Shown: positions 52,894 to 61,215 of the stretch, in pieces | Layout: each line of letters begins with the position of its first letter | Position numbering within the stretch: position 1 is the stretch's first letter | NCBI GenBank assembly: GCA_024330185.1 | Contig: JANDLV010000008.1 | Coordinates: 1 to 64,000, forward strand | Direction of reading: 5' to 3' | DNA from: Candidatus Siliceabacter maunaloa | Lineage (GTDB): Bacteria > Actinomycetota > Thermoleophilia > Solirubrobacterales > Solirubrobacteraceae | DNA: 64,000 nt | The notes under the pieces: generated by a model | Seen by the model: only the letters and a program-made list of their open reading frames with translations | Told to the model about the DNA's origin: nothing | Database searches by the model: none | Translations under genes and position numbers: made by a program

Positions 52894-54264
52894 TCAGACC
52901 GCGGCCCGCGCGGTGGCGGCGGCCTCCAGAACGCCAGCCAGGCGCTCGGTCAGCGCCGGCCAGCCGTAGCGCGCCCGCGCGGTCTCGCGCGCGGCGGCAC
53001 CCCGGCTGGCGCGGGCGGCCGGGTCGCGCAGGACCTCCACCAGCGCGGCGGCGAGGCCGTCGCGGTCGTCGGGCTCCACCAGCCAGCCCGTGACGCCGTC
53101 CTGCACGATCTCCGCGGGGCCGAAGCGGTTCACGGCCACCGCGGGCAGCGCGCAGGCCATGCCCTCCACGAGCACGGCGCCGAACTGCTCGCGCACCGAG
53201 GCCAGCACCTGGGCGTCGGCGGCGGAGAGGAAGGCGGCCAGGGCGTCGTGATCGTGCCAGCCGGCCAGGAACACGTCGGGGGCGCCGGTGCGCTCGATCG
53301 CCTCCAGCGGGTGCTCGCCCTCCCACTCCCCGGGGTGGCCGCCCAGGAGCACCAGCGCACCGGGCGCCTCCCGGCGCGCCAGCGCGAAGGCCTCGACGAG
53401 CAGCGACAGGCGCTTGACGGCAGTGAACCGCCCAACGGCCAGGAGCACCGGCCCGCGCAGCAGCGCGTCGAGCTGCTCGGGGTCATAGCGCACGCTGCCC
53501 GTCCCCTCGCCCGGCGCCCAGCCGCGCGGCTCGTCCGCCAGCCACCGGCGCCAATGGGCGGCGCGGTCGACGTCCACCCGGCGCATGACGGCGGGGTCGA
53601 ACCCGTTGGGCACGTGCACGCAGCGACGGGGGTCGATGCCCAGCAGCCCGGCCGCGCGGGCCACCTGGCCGGGCGAGATGACCACGATGGCCGCGCAGCG
53701 CTGCGCCCACGTGCGCATGCGCTCCAGCCAGGCCGCGGCGTGCGGCCAGCCGGGCGGCGGCCCGTCGGCGATGGCCTCGAGCATGAGCAGCTCGGTGCCG
53801 TGCAGATGCCCGACGACCGGCGTGGCGGGCGCGACCCGGGCGGCGGCCTCGTGGATCGGCGTGAGGTGGTGGAGGTGGAGCACGTCGGCGTCCTCGACGC
53901 CCGCATCGAGCAGTGCGGCGGCCCAGGCAGCGACCTGGCGCTCGTAGGCGGCGTCGTCCAAGGCGGCGCAGACGCGGTCGGGCGCGCCGGGGCGGTCCTC
54001 GTAGGAGGGGTGCATGGGTGCGGCGCCGCCGGGGGGATCCATCGGGTCGGGGGCGGCCAGCGCGGGCGCGAAGTCGACAGCGCGCACGTCGAGCCCCGCG
54101 TAGAAGCGGTGCGCGTCGCCGTGGCCGTCGAGGTCGCAGCGCGATCCCGAGAGGACGGTGACCTCCCAGCCGTGGTCGGCCAGGCCGGCGGCCAGGGCAC
54201 GGGCGACGTGCGCCGACCCGCCCCGGGGGAAGAACTGCAGGGCACAGAGCACGCGGCCGGGCAC
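52894..54264 (-). CDS. GT4-family glycosyltransferase
   Basis: A retaining GT-B glycosyltransferase, 456 aa. The acceptor-side N-terminus is LCALQFFPRGGSAHVARALA with VTVLSGSRCDLDG. The donor domain has LLAVGRFTAVKRLSLLVEAF and the signature VREQFGAVLVEGMACALPAV followed by VNRFGPAEIVQDGVTGWLVE, with the E-x7-E-like acidic residues. Two low-complexity inserts (around residues 75-90 and 245-260) are unusual. GTG at 54264 or 54252 could start it. Sugar and acceptor unknown; cytoplasmic. Confidence 0.88.
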   Translation of the reverse strand: MPGRVLCALQFFPRGGSAHVARALAAGLADHGWEVTVLSGSRCDLDGHGDAHRFYAGLDVRAVDFAPALAAPDPMDPPGGAAPMHPSYEDRPGAPDRVCAALDDAAYERQVAAWAAALLDAGVEDADVLHLHHLTPIHEAAARVAPATPVVGHLHGTELLMLEAIADGPPPGWPHAAAWLERMRTWAQRCAAIVVISPGQVARAAGLLGIDPRRCVHVPNGFDPAVMRRVDVDRAAHWRRWLADEPRGWAPGEGTGSVRYDPEQLDALLRGPVLLAVGRFTAVKRLSLLVEAFALARREAPGALVLLGGHPGEWEGEHPLEAIERTGAPDVFLAGWHDHDALAAFLSAADAQVLASVREQFGAVLVEGMACALPAVAVNRFGPAEIVQDGVTGWLVEPDDRDGLAAALVEVLRDPAARASRGAAARETARARYGWPALTERLAGVLEAAATARAAV

Positions 54265-54355
54265 GCCGGGGATTGTGGCGTGTGCGGTGAAGGTGGTGTG
54301 AACGCGGGCGCCGCCCGGAGGGCCATCACGATTTCTCCGGGGGCCACCGCCGGCC

Positions 54356-55144
54356 TCAGCGCGGCGTGAACATGAGCGCCGTCACGACGGGGCGCCCGCC
54401 CGCGATCGGCGTCCCGTGGCCCTCGCGCGGCATGTTGACCAGCGCGCCGCCGGCCACCAGCGAGGTGGAGCCGCCGCCGTCGAGGTTCAGCGCGTGGTCG
54501 GCGCCCAGGGCCACGAGCAGCCGCGACAGCTCGCCCAGGGTCAGGCCGGCGTCGCTGGCCGTGCGCCCGTCGCAGGCCACCGCGAGCAGGCAGTCCCCGG
54601 CCAGGGCGAGCGCAGCGCGCGGATGGCGCCCGGCGGTGATGTCGGAGTCGAACTGGTGCGCGGCGGCCGAGAAGCCCTCGGGGTCCTCCCCGTCGCGGGT
54701 CACCGGCCGGCCGTCCTGCACGAGCAGCGGCCCGGCCTGCAGCAGCTCCCCGCTCGGCGCGACGTCCAGCTCGTGGCGACGGGCGATCGTGACCCGGCCG
54801 CGGTGGGCCTGCACGCAGGCGCGCACCGCGCCCCACGGCGCGGCGAAGGGCACGCTCGGGCGCGCGATGCCGCGCGTGCGCACGTCGCCCAGCGCGGCAC
54901 CGTCGGCGCGCACGAAGAAGCCGCCGACGATCGCCTCGTCGACGCCCCGCGCCGCGCACCAGGCCGCCAGCGGCCGCGGCGGGTGGAGCCGCACGACCCG
55001 CACCGAGGTCTGCGCGAGCGCGTGCTGGGCGACATGGACGGTCGTCGTCGCCCCATCGGCGAGGGGCACCAGCAGGCGCTCAAGGTGCGCTGGTGGGGCA
55101 GCGGGGCGAGCGCGCAGCGCAGCGACAGCGGCCACGCGACGCAC
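54356..55144 (-). CDS. Phosphodiester glycosidase (NAGPA) domain protein
   Basis: A 262-aa protein whose end matches the phosphodiester glycosidase (NAGPA/DUF2233) family: LSRLLVALGADHALNLDGGG and STSLVAGGALVNMP with GGRPVVTALMF. Earlier family parts are AIVGGFFVRADGAALGDVRT and FSAAAHQFDSDITAGRHP. Bacterial members remove sugar-phosphate decorations or have unknown roles. No signal peptide is seen, unlike most secreted members. GTG at 55144; 91 bp separate it from the GT4 gene. Confidence 0.82.
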   Translation of the reverse strand: MRRVAAVAALRARPAAPPAHLERLLVPLADGATTTVHVAQHALAQTSVRVVRLHPPRPLAAWCAARGVDEAIVGGFFVRADGAALGDVRTRGIARPSVPFAAPWGAVRACVQAHRGRVTIARRHELDVAPSGELLQAGPLLVQDGRPVTRDGEDPEGFSAAAHQFDSDITAGRHPRAALALAGDCLLAVACDGRTASDAGLTLGELSRLLVALGADHALNLDGGGSTSLVAGGALVNMPREGHGTPIAGGRPVVTALMFTPR

Positions 55145-55187
55145 CGTAGGCGCGTGCCCGGACAGTGGGGTGAAGAGGTGGTGACCG

Positions 55188-55216
55188 TTGACTGGTAGGG
55201 TACGTATCCGTACGCT
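55188..55216 (+). promoter_or_regulatory. Promoter-operator of the second AbrB/PIN pair, probably leaderless
   Basis: TTGACT at 55188-55193, a 17-bp spacer and TACGCT at 55211-55216 form a sigma70-like promoter. The ATG at 55223 lies seven bases after the -10 box, where transcription should begin, so the mRNA is probably leaderless. An inverted repeat, GTACG-TATC-CGTAC (55200-55213), overlaps the spacer and -10 and is a good candidate operator for autorepression by the AbrB-type antitoxin. Confidence 0.6.
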
Positions 55217-55222
55217 GAGGGT

Positions 55223-55453
55223 ATGAAAACCACCGTCTCCGAACGCGGTCAGATCACCATCCCCAAGGGGATCCGGGACCGGCTCGGCATCAGACCCGGT
55301 CAGGTCCTCGAATTCTCGGCCGACGAAGGCCGACTCGTCGCGACCAAGAGCGCGCGGCGCGATCCGGTGGATGCCGTCTACGGCATCCTCGGGCGGGAGG
55401 GCTCCACCGATGACGTCATCTCGGCGCTGCGCGGTGAGCCCGACAGCCTGTGA
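55223..55453 (+). CDS. AbrB/MazE-type antitoxin
   Basis: A 76-aa AbrB-like protein. Its N-terminus is the standard swapped-hairpin DNA-binding domain (MKTTVSERGQITIPKGIRDR, LGIRPGQVLEFSADEGRLVA); the C-terminal tail (DPVDAVYGILGREGSTDDVI) should neutralise the PIN toxin. Unlike the antitoxin at 30 kb, this pair stands alone with its own promoter. The stop overlaps the toxin GTG by 4 bp. Divergent from the phosphodiester glycosidase gene. Confidence 0.88.
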   Translation: MKTTVSERGQITIPKGIRDRLGIRPGQVLEFSADEGRLVATKSARRDPVDAVYGILGREGSTDDVISALRGEPDSL

Positions 55454-55857
55454 TCTCCGCCGTGGACACGAACGTCCTCCTGGACGTCTTCCAGCCCGAC
55501 CCCTCCTTCGGCCCTGCCTCGGCGCTGGCCCTGCGCGACGCGATGCGCGAGGGCAGCCTCATCGCCTGCGACGTCGTCTGGGCTGAGGTAGGCGCCCACT
55601 TCGACAGCCGTCAAGCAGCGGGCCACGCCCTCGGGGAGCTGGAGGTCGACTTCTCGGCACCAACCGTGTTCAGCTCCATCGAGGCGGGCGTCGTCCAGCG
55701 CGAGTACCGTCAGCGCGGAGGAAGCCGCGAGCGGGTGATCGCGGACTTCCTGATCGGTGCCCACGCGCAGCTCGCCGCCGACCGACTCCTCACCCGCGAC
55801 CGCGGCTTCTTCCGCTCCTACTTCCCCGCGCTCACCGTCATCGACCCCTCCGCATAG
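55450..55857 (+). CDS. PIN-domain (VapC-type) toxin
   Basis: A 135-aa PIN ribonuclease with the acidic residues AVDTNVLLDVFQPD (Asp), DVVWAEVGAHFDS (Glu), VIADFLIGAHAQLAADRLLT (Asp) and RDRGFFRSYFP (Asp). GTG at 55450 lies in a GTGA overlap with the antitoxin. Its stop lies only 1 bp from the convergent scpB stop codon at 55858. Target RNA unknown. Confidence 0.88.
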   Translation: MISAVDTNVLLDVFQPDPSFGPASALALRDAMREGSLIACDVVWAEVGAHFDSRQAAGHALGELEVDFSAPTVFSSIEAGVVQREYRQRGGSRERVIADFLIGAHAQLAADRLLTRDRGFFRSYFPALTVIDPSA

Positions 55858-56445
55858 TCAGCCCTCGGGCGCGCCCGTGCCCGCGCGGGCCTCTCCGGCG
55901 CGCAGGAGGCGGTCGCGCAGGTCGGCCTCCTCCTCGGGCGAGGGGTCCCAGGCGCGGACCTCGGGCAGTGCCTTGAGCGAGTCGAGCCCGAAGAGGCGCA
56001 GGAACAGCGGCGTCGTACGCAGGAGCACGGCGCCGAACTGGGAGCGCCCGGCCTCCTCGACCAGGCCGCGCTCCAGCAGCGTGGCCGAGGCCGACTCGGC
56101 GCTGACGCCGCGGATGCGGGTGATCTCGGGGCGGGAGACCGGCTGCAGGTAGGCCACGATGGCCAGCGTCTCGGCCTGCGCGGGGGTCAGCGGCGGCGTG
56201 CGGGGCCGGGCCAGGAGACGGCGCGCGGCGGGCTCGGCGACCGGGTCGGTGGCCAGCGCGATCCCGCCGGCCACGCGCTTGAGCTGCAGGCCGCGCGCGC
56301 CCGGAGCGTACTGCTCGTCCAGCTCGCGCAGGGCGGCCTCGACCTCGTCGGCGTCGGCCTCGGCGGCCTCGGCCAGATCGGCGAGAGCCACAGGGTCGGG
56401 TGAGAGGAAGAGGAGCGCCTCGACGATCCGGGCCAGGTCCGTCAC
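55858..56445 (-). CDS. scpB: Segregation and condensation protein B
   Basis: Winged-helix subunit of the SMC-ScpA-ScpB condensin. The 195-aa product has the tandem winged-helix pattern: RIVEALLFLSPDPVALADLA, GGIALATDPVAEPAARRLL, TPAQAETLAIVAYLQPVSRP and EITRIRGVSAESASATLLER. GTG at 56445 lies in a 4-bp overlap with scpA and replaces the longer open frame, which runs inside scpA. A Glu/Arg tail follows the second domain. Confidence 0.93.
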   Translation of the reverse strand: MTDLARIVEALLFLSPDPVALADLAEAAEADADEVEAALRELDEQYAPGARGLQLKRVAGGIALATDPVAEPAARRLLARPRTPPLTPAQAETLAIVAYLQPVSRPEITRIRGVSAESASATLLERGLVEEAGRSQFGAVLLRTTPLFLRLFGLDSLKALPEVRAWDPSPEEEADLRDRLLRAGEARAGTGAPEG

Positions 56446-57191
56446 GACACCGCCCGGGCCGGCGAAGCAGGAAGCGGCGTGATCGCGATGTCGCCGAACG
56501 GCAGATCCTGCGCCCATGTAGCCTCGCCGGACTTGTAGAGTTCCAGCAGCGCGAACAGGGTCACCGCAACGGTCACCCGGTCGGCGCCGCGCACCGCGTC
56601 GTCGAACGAGCACGCGCCGCGGCGCAACAGCCCGCGCAGGTGCCCAAGACGCTCGGCCACGGTGACCCGCGGGACCGCGAGGTGGCGCAGGTCGAGCTTG
56701 GCGGGCATGCGCAGGAGGCCGCCCAACGCCCTGGCGAGCTGCTCGCTGCGGTAGACGCCCGCCGGCAGCTCCTGCTCGGTGGAGCGGCGCAGCGCGGCGG
56801 GCAGCGGCGCAGCGCGGTAGCGCACGCCCTCCTCGCCGGCCAGGCGCTCGTGGAGGTGCGCGGCCGCGGCGCGGTAGCGCTGGGCCTCCAGCATCCTCGC
56901 CAGCAGCTCCTCGGCGGCCTCCTGGGGCTCGAGGTCCAACAGGTCCTCGTCGTCGCGCGGGAGCATCAGCCGCGACTTGAGCTCGAGCACCGCGGCGATG
57001 AGCACGAGGAACTCCGTGGCCGCCTCGAGATCCAGGTCCCCGCGAGCCTCGAGATGGTCGAGGTAGGCCAGCACGACCTCGGCCAGCTCGACCTCGAGCA
57101 GGTCGACCTCCTCGCGCAGCACGAGCGTGAGCAGAAGGTCGAAGGGCCCGGAGAAGACCTCCAGGTCGAGCTCGAGCGCGGCGAGCGACAC
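56442..57191 (-). CDS. scpA: Segregation and condensation protein A (kleisin)
   Basis: Bridges the SMC heads in the bacterial condensin. From GTG at 57191 the product is 249 aa. The N-terminal SMC-neck-binding segment is ELDLEVFSGPFDLLLTLVLR with EVDLLEVELAEVVLAYLDHL, followed by ELKSRLMLPRDDEDLLDLEP. The C-terminal winged helix is VTVAVTLFALLELYKSGEA. Coupled to scpB by GTGA. The start upstream of this (open to 57281) crosses the trpS stop region and is unlikely. Confidence 0.93.
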   Translation of the reverse strand: MSLAALELDLEVFSGPFDLLLTLVLREEVDLLEVELAEVVLAYLDHLEARGDLDLEAATEFLVLIAAVLELKSRLMLPRDDEDLLDLEPQEAAEELLARMLEAQRYRAAAAHLHERLAGEEGVRYRAAPLPAALRRSTEQELPAGVYRSEQLARALGGLLRMPAKLDLRHLAVPRVTVAERLGHLRGLLRRGACSFDDAVRGADRVTVAVTLFALLELYKSGEATWAQDLPFGDIAITPLPASPARAVS

Positions 57192-57243
57192 CGGGGCGCA
57201 GATTACACCCCGACCACCCCGGCGCGGTCGACGTGGGAGCGCC

Positions 57244-58275
57244 TCAGCGCGCCCGCGGCGGGCCGACGCCCATGGCCTCACGCACGTCGGCCAGCGTCTC
57301 GCGCGCGATCACGCGCGCCTTCTCCGCGCCCGCGGCAAGGGCCTGCTCCAGCGCCGCCTCGTCGCCGCGCAGCTCGAGGTAGCGCTCGCGCACCGGCGCC
57401 AGCGCCTCGACGACCGCCTCGGCCGCCGCCACCTTGAGGTCCCCGTACCCACGCGCACCGGCGAGATCTGCCTCGACCTGCTCCGGCGTCATCCCGCGCA
57501 CCGCGGCCATGATCTCGATCAGGTTGCTGACCCCGGGCTTGTCGGGCGCGCGGTGGAGCTCGTTGCCCGAGTCCGTGACCGCGCGCTTGAACTTCTTCAC
57601 GATCGCGTCGGGTTCGTCGAGGACGTAGACCGTCCCCTGCTCGCTGCCCCCGGTCGTGGACATCTTGCGCTCGGGCTCCTGCAGATCGCGCACGCGCGCC
57701 GCGACGGTCGGGATGCGGTGCTCGGGCACCACGAGCGTGCCCTCGCCGCCTGTCGCGCTCCGGGGGGAGCCCGGCGTCGGGAAGCGCGCGTTGAACCGGG
57801 TGGCCACGTCGCGCATGAGCTCCAGGTGCTCGCGCTGGTCCTCCCCCACCGGCACCTCCTCGGCGCGGTAGGCCAGCACGTCGGCGGCCTGGAGCACGGG
57901 GTAGAAGAGCAGACCGGCCGACACCAGCTCGCGCTGGACGGCCGACTTGTCGCGGAACTGGTGCATGCGGTTGAGCTCACCCAGGGCGGTGACCGAGCAC
58001 AGCAGCCAGCACAGCTCGGTGTGCTCGTGCACGTCGCCCTGGCGAAAGAGGATGCACCGCGCCGGATCGAGCCCGGCGGCCAGGAGGATCGCCGCCGTGT
58101 CCAGCGTCCGCTGGCGAAGCCGCACCGGCTCGTAGGCCACCGTCGTGGCGTGCAGATCGACGATGCAGTAAATCGCCTCGCCCCGGTCCTGGCCCTCGAC
58201 GTACTGCACGATCGCTCCCAGGTAGTTGCCCAGGTGCTTGCGCCCGGTCGGCTGGATACCCGAGAAGATGCGCAT
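57244..58275 (-). CDS. trpS: Tryptophanyl-tRNA synthetase
   Basis: Charges tRNA-Trp. From ATG at 58275 the enzyme is 343 aa. The class I HIGH motif is SGIQPTGRKHLGNYLGA, CIVDLHATTV follows, and the KMSKS loop is PERKMSTTGGSEQGTVYVLD. KPGVSNLIEIMAAVRGMTPE is the usual late segment. A GC-rich insert before KMSKS (FPTPGSPRSATGGEGTLVVP) is slightly long. Divergent from the serine hydrolase (30 bp between starts) and upstream of scpA by 52 bp. Confidence 0.96.
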   Translation of the reverse strand: MRIFSGIQPTGRKHLGNYLGAIVQYVEGQDRGEAIYCIVDLHATTVAYEPVRLRQRTLDTAAILLAAGLDPARCILFRQGDVHEHTELCWLLCSVTALGELNRMHQFRDKSAVQRELVSAGLLFYPVLQAADVLAYRAEEVPVGEDQREHLELMRDVATRFNARFPTPGSPRSATGGEGTLVVPEHRIPTVAARVRDLQEPERKMSTTGGSEQGTVYVLDEPDAIVKKFKRAVTDSGNELHRAPDKPGVSNLIEIMAAVRGMTPEQVEADLAGARGYGDLKVAAAEAVVEALAPVRERYLELRGDEAALEQALAAGAEKARVIARETLADVREAMGVGPPRAR

Positions 58276-58305
58276 GAGGGGCGGCAGACTACGTCGGTTC
58301 ACACG

Positions 58306-59232
58306 ATGACCACCCCGGGAGGCGCAATCGCGGCGAGGCTTCGCGCCGTGACGCGCTCCCGCACCGCTGCGGTCACCAGCCTCGTCACCACCGCGGCGAT
58401 CGCGCTCGCGATCGTCGCGGCTTCTGTGCCGGCCGGCTCGGCGCGGCTCTCCGAGTCAGCCGCCGCCACCGCGGAGCCCCCGGCGCGGCTGGCCGATCTC
58501 GGCACCCTGGCCGCCCTGCCCGCTCCCGCGCCGCCATCGCCCCCGAGCAGGCCGACCGATGCCGATGTCGCCGCAGCGCGCGAGTTCGCTCTCGATCGCC
58601 AGGGCACAGTCTCCTTCGCGGTGACCAGCACACGCGGGTTCGTGCGGGGGCACGAGCGCACGCGCACGGCCCCGTCGGCCAGCATCGTGAAGGCGCCGCT
58701 ACTCATCGCCGCGCTGCGCGAGGTCGGGGACGACCCGCTGCCCGCCGACCTCGAGGCGCTGCTGGAGCCGATGATCCGCGCCTCGGACAACGCCGCCGCC
58801 GTCGCGGTGCACGCCAGGATCGGCGACGCCGCCATCGTCCGGCTGGCCGACAGGGCGCAGCTGAGCCGCCTCGACACGGCTGCGGGCCTGTTCGAGACCC
58901 GCGTGGCGGCCAGCGACCTCGCCCGCCTGTTCGTCAACCTGCACGAGCTCCTCCCGAGCCGCCACCGCGGGGAGGCGGAGGCGCTGCTGGCCGGCGTGGT
59001 GCCCTGGCAGCGGTGGGGCCTGCCCGCCGCGCTCCCCGGCCGCGTCGTGATGTTCAAGGGCGGGTGGCGCCAGGACATCGTCCACCAGGCGGGCGTCGTG
59101 CTGGTGGGCGAGCGGCGCGTGGGCATCGCCGTGCTGACCACGGGCAATCCCTCACAGGCCTACGGACGGGCGACCGTGGAGGGCGTGGCCCGCCGCCTGC
59201 TCGGGCGCGTGCCGCGCGACGACTCGGGGTAG
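58306..59232 (+). CDS. Secreted class A beta-lactamase-fold serine hydrolase
   Basis: A 308-aa protein with an N-terminal signal/anchor (VTSLVTTAAIALAIVAASVP) and a Pro/Ala spacer, then a class A beta-lactamase-like domain. S-x-x-K is in SASIVKAPLLIAALREVG, S-D-N in MIRASDNAAAVAVHARIG and the K-T/S-G equivalent in VVMFKGGWRQDIVHQAGV. The Glu166-type omega-loop residue of true beta-lactamases was not identified, so penicillin hydrolysis is not assured; a peptidase or inactive homologue is possible. ATG at 58306 follows the divergent trpS start by 30 bp. Confidence 0.83.
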   Translation: MTTPGGAIAARLRAVTRSRTAAVTSLVTTAAIALAIVAASVPAGSARLSESAAATAEPPARLADLGTLAALPAPAPPSPPSRPTDADVAAAREFALDRQGTVSFAVTSTRGFVRGHERTRTAPSASIVKAPLLIAALREVGDDPLPADLEALLEPMIRASDNAAAVAVHARIGDAAIVRLADRAQLSRLDTAAGLFETRVAASDLARLFVNLHELLPSRHRGEAEALLAGVVPWQRWGLPAALPGRVVMFKGGWRQDIVHQAGVVLVGERRVGIAVLTTGNPSQAYGRATVEGVARRLLGRVPRDDSG

Positions 59233-59242
59233 CGGTGCGGGG

Positions 59243-59734
59243 GTGAACCCCTCCCAGACGCCCACCCGCCCCCGCGACTACGCGGCGCTCAGCGCCGGCT
59301 TCGGCGCGCTGCTCGGCGCCCTTCTGCTCGCCTCACGAGACAAGGGCGACGAGCCGGTCCGCCCGGAGGAGTTGTTCAGCCTCGGAATCGCCACCTTCGC
59401 GCTGGCCAAGCTCGTCTCCAAGGAGAAGGCCGACGCGTGGCTGCGCGAGCCATTCGTCGATGAGGGGGAAGGCGAGCCCGAGCCCAGGGGCACCGGGCTG
59501 CGCCACGTGGTCGGCGAACTGCTCACCTGCACCCGCTGCACCGGCGTGTGGAGCGCGCTCGGGCTCGTCGCGCTGCGCGTGACCCATCCCGGCGAGAGCC
59601 GCATGGTCACCGCGCTCCTGGGCGCCAGCGCGGTCAACGACTTCGCCCAGGCCGGATTCACCTGGGCAGAGGCCCGCACCAACGCGGAGCAGGCCCGCGC
59701 TGCTCAGGCCGCCGTCGCGCCCTCGAGCGGCTGA
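59243..59734 (+). CDS. DUF1360-family membrane protein
   Basis: A 163-aa DUF1360 protein, function unknown. Characteristic parts are GIATFALAKLVSKEKADAWL, REPFVDEGEGEPEPRGTGLR and GELLTCTRCTGVWSALGLVA with the conserved C-T-x-C-x-G-x-W motif. Hydrophobic stretches near residues 15-33, 95-112 and 120-135 suggest a small membrane protein. Bacillus homologues are linked with spore coats, but no such role can be inferred here. GTG at 59243; the end overlaps gcvPB convergently by 31 bp. Confidence 0.85.
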   Translation: MNPSQTPTRPRDYAALSAGFGALLGALLLASRDKGDEPVRPEELFSLGIATFALAKLVSKEKADAWLREPFVDEGEGEPEPRGTGLRHVVGELLTCTRCTGVWSALGLVALRVTHPGESRMVTALLGASAVNDFAQAGFTWAEARTNAEQARAAQAAVAPSSG

Positions 59735-61215
59735 CGGATCACGGGTCGCTTGGCCGCTGCCGCCTCGTCCAACCGGCGCACGGGCGTGTCGTAGGGCGCG
59801 TTGCGGGCGATCTCGGGGTCCTGCGCGGCCTCGCGCAGGATCGCGGCGATGGCGTCGGCGAAGCCGTCGAGGGTCTCCTTGGTCTCGGTCTCCGTGGGCT
59901 CGATGAGCAGCGCCTCGTCGACCAGGAGCGGGAAGTAGACCGTCGGTGGGTGGAAGCCGAAGTCCAGCAGGCGCTTGGCCAGGTCGAGCGTCCTGATGCC
60001 CAGCTCGCGTTTCATCGGCGCGCCCGACAGGACGAACTCGTGCATGCACAGCGTTCCGAAGGCCAGCGGGAGGTGCTCGGCCACGCCGGCCTCCTTGAGG
60101 CGCGCGAGGAGGTAGTTGGCGTTGAGGACCGCCGTGACGCTGGCGTCGCGCAGCCCGTCGGCGCCCAGCGAGCAGATGTAGGCGTATGAGCGCACGAACG
60201 TGCCGTAGTTGCCCTGGAAGCCGCGCAGGCGCCCGATCGTCCTCGGGTGGTCGTCGCTGAGCGTGAAACCGCCCTCGTCGGTGCGCTCGACGCGCGGCAC
60301 CATGAGGTAGGGCTCGATGCGGTCGTTGACCGCGATCGGGCCGCTGCCCGGTCCGCCACCCCCGTGGGGCTGGGTGAAGGTCTTGTGCAGGTTGAAGTGC
60401 ACGATGTCGAAGCCCATGTCGCCCGGGCGGGTGACGCCCATGACGGCGTTGAGGTTCGCACCGTCGTAGTAGAGGACGCCGCCCGCGTCGCGCACGAGCG
60501 TAGTGATCTCCTCGATGTTGGGGTCGAAGATGCCCAGCGTGTTGGGGTTGGTGAGCATCAGGCAGGCCGTACGGGGCCCGGTCTTGGCGCGCAGGTCGTC
60601 CATGTCCACGCCGCCGTCGGCGTCGGTGGCCACCTTGACCACCTTCAGCCCGGCCATGGTCACGGTCGCCGGGTTGGTCCCGTGCGCGGTGTCGGGAGCC
60701 AGCACCTCGTCGCGCTCGTGGTCGTCGCGGTCGGCGTGGTAGGCGCGGGCCAGCAGCACGCCGGCCAGCTCGCCGTGGGAGCCCGCGCTGGGCTGCAGCG
60801 AGACGTGGGGCAGGCCGCTGACCTCGGCCAGGGCGTGCTCGAGGTTGAACATCAGCTCCAGGGCGCCCTGGGCGTGCTCGGGGTCCTGGAAGGGATGCAG
60901 GCGGGCGTGACCAGGGAGCGCGGCGACCCGCTCGTGCAGGCGCGGGTTGTGCTTCATCGTGCACGAGCCCAGCGGGTAGAAGCCCGAGTCCAGGTCGAAG
61001 TTGCGCTTGGAGAGGTTGACGTAGTGGCGCACCAGCTCGGGCTCGCTCACCTCGGGCAGGCGCGGGGCCTGCGTACGGCGAAAGCGGCCCGGGAGCGCGT
61101 CGTCGGGCGCGGGCGGGACTTCCAGCTCGGGCGCCGTGAACGCACGGCGCCCGGGGCGGCCCTTCTCGAAGATCGTGCGCGTGTCGTCCGCGGCGGCGGA
61201 GGGAGCGGCGGTCAT
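59704..61215 (-). CDS. gcvPB: Glycine dehydrogenase (decarboxylating) subunit 2
   Basis: Second half of the split P protein of the glycine cleavage system. The 503-aa subunit carries the PLP lysine in FDIVHFNLHKTFTQPHGGGG and GSGPIAVNDR; other conserved parts are FYPLGSCTMKHNPRLHERVA, VSLQPSAGSHGELAGVLLAR and ARDEVLAPDTAHGTNPATV-like VLAPDTAHGTNPATVTMAGL. It decarboxylates glycine together with GcvPA and passes aminomethyl to GcvH. ATG overlaps the gcvPA stop (ATGA). gcvT and gcvH are not in the window. Confidence 0.96.
   Translation of the reverse strand: MTAAPSAAADDTRTIFEKGRPGRRAFTAPELEVPPAPDDALPGRFRRTQAPRLPEVSEPELVRHYVNLSKRNFDLDSGFYPLGSCTMKHNPRLHERVAALPGHARLHPFQDPEHAQGALELMFNLEHALAEVSGLPHVSLQPSAGSHGELAGVLLARAYHADRDDHERDEVLAPDTAHGTNPATVTMAGLKVVKVATDADGGVDMDDLRAKTGPRTACLMLTNPNTLGIFDPNIEEITTLVRDAGGVLYYDGANLNAVMGVTRPGDMGFDIVHFNLHKTFTQPHGGGGPGSGPIAVNDRIEPYLMVPRVERTDEGGFTLSDDHPRTIGRLRGFQGNYGTFVRSYAYICSLGADGLRDASVTAVLNANYLLARLKEAGVAEHLPLAFGTLCMHEFVLSGAPMKRELGIRTLDLAKRLLDFGFHPPTVYFPLLVDEALLIEPTETETKETLDGFADAIAAILREAAQDPEIARNAPYDTPVRRLDEAAAAKRPVIRQPLEGATAA

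Noticed and set aside
57127-58305. Serine hydrolase with a 390-residue N-terminal extension
   Set aside because: The extension is a shadow of trpS on the other strand; the signal sequence begins at 58306.
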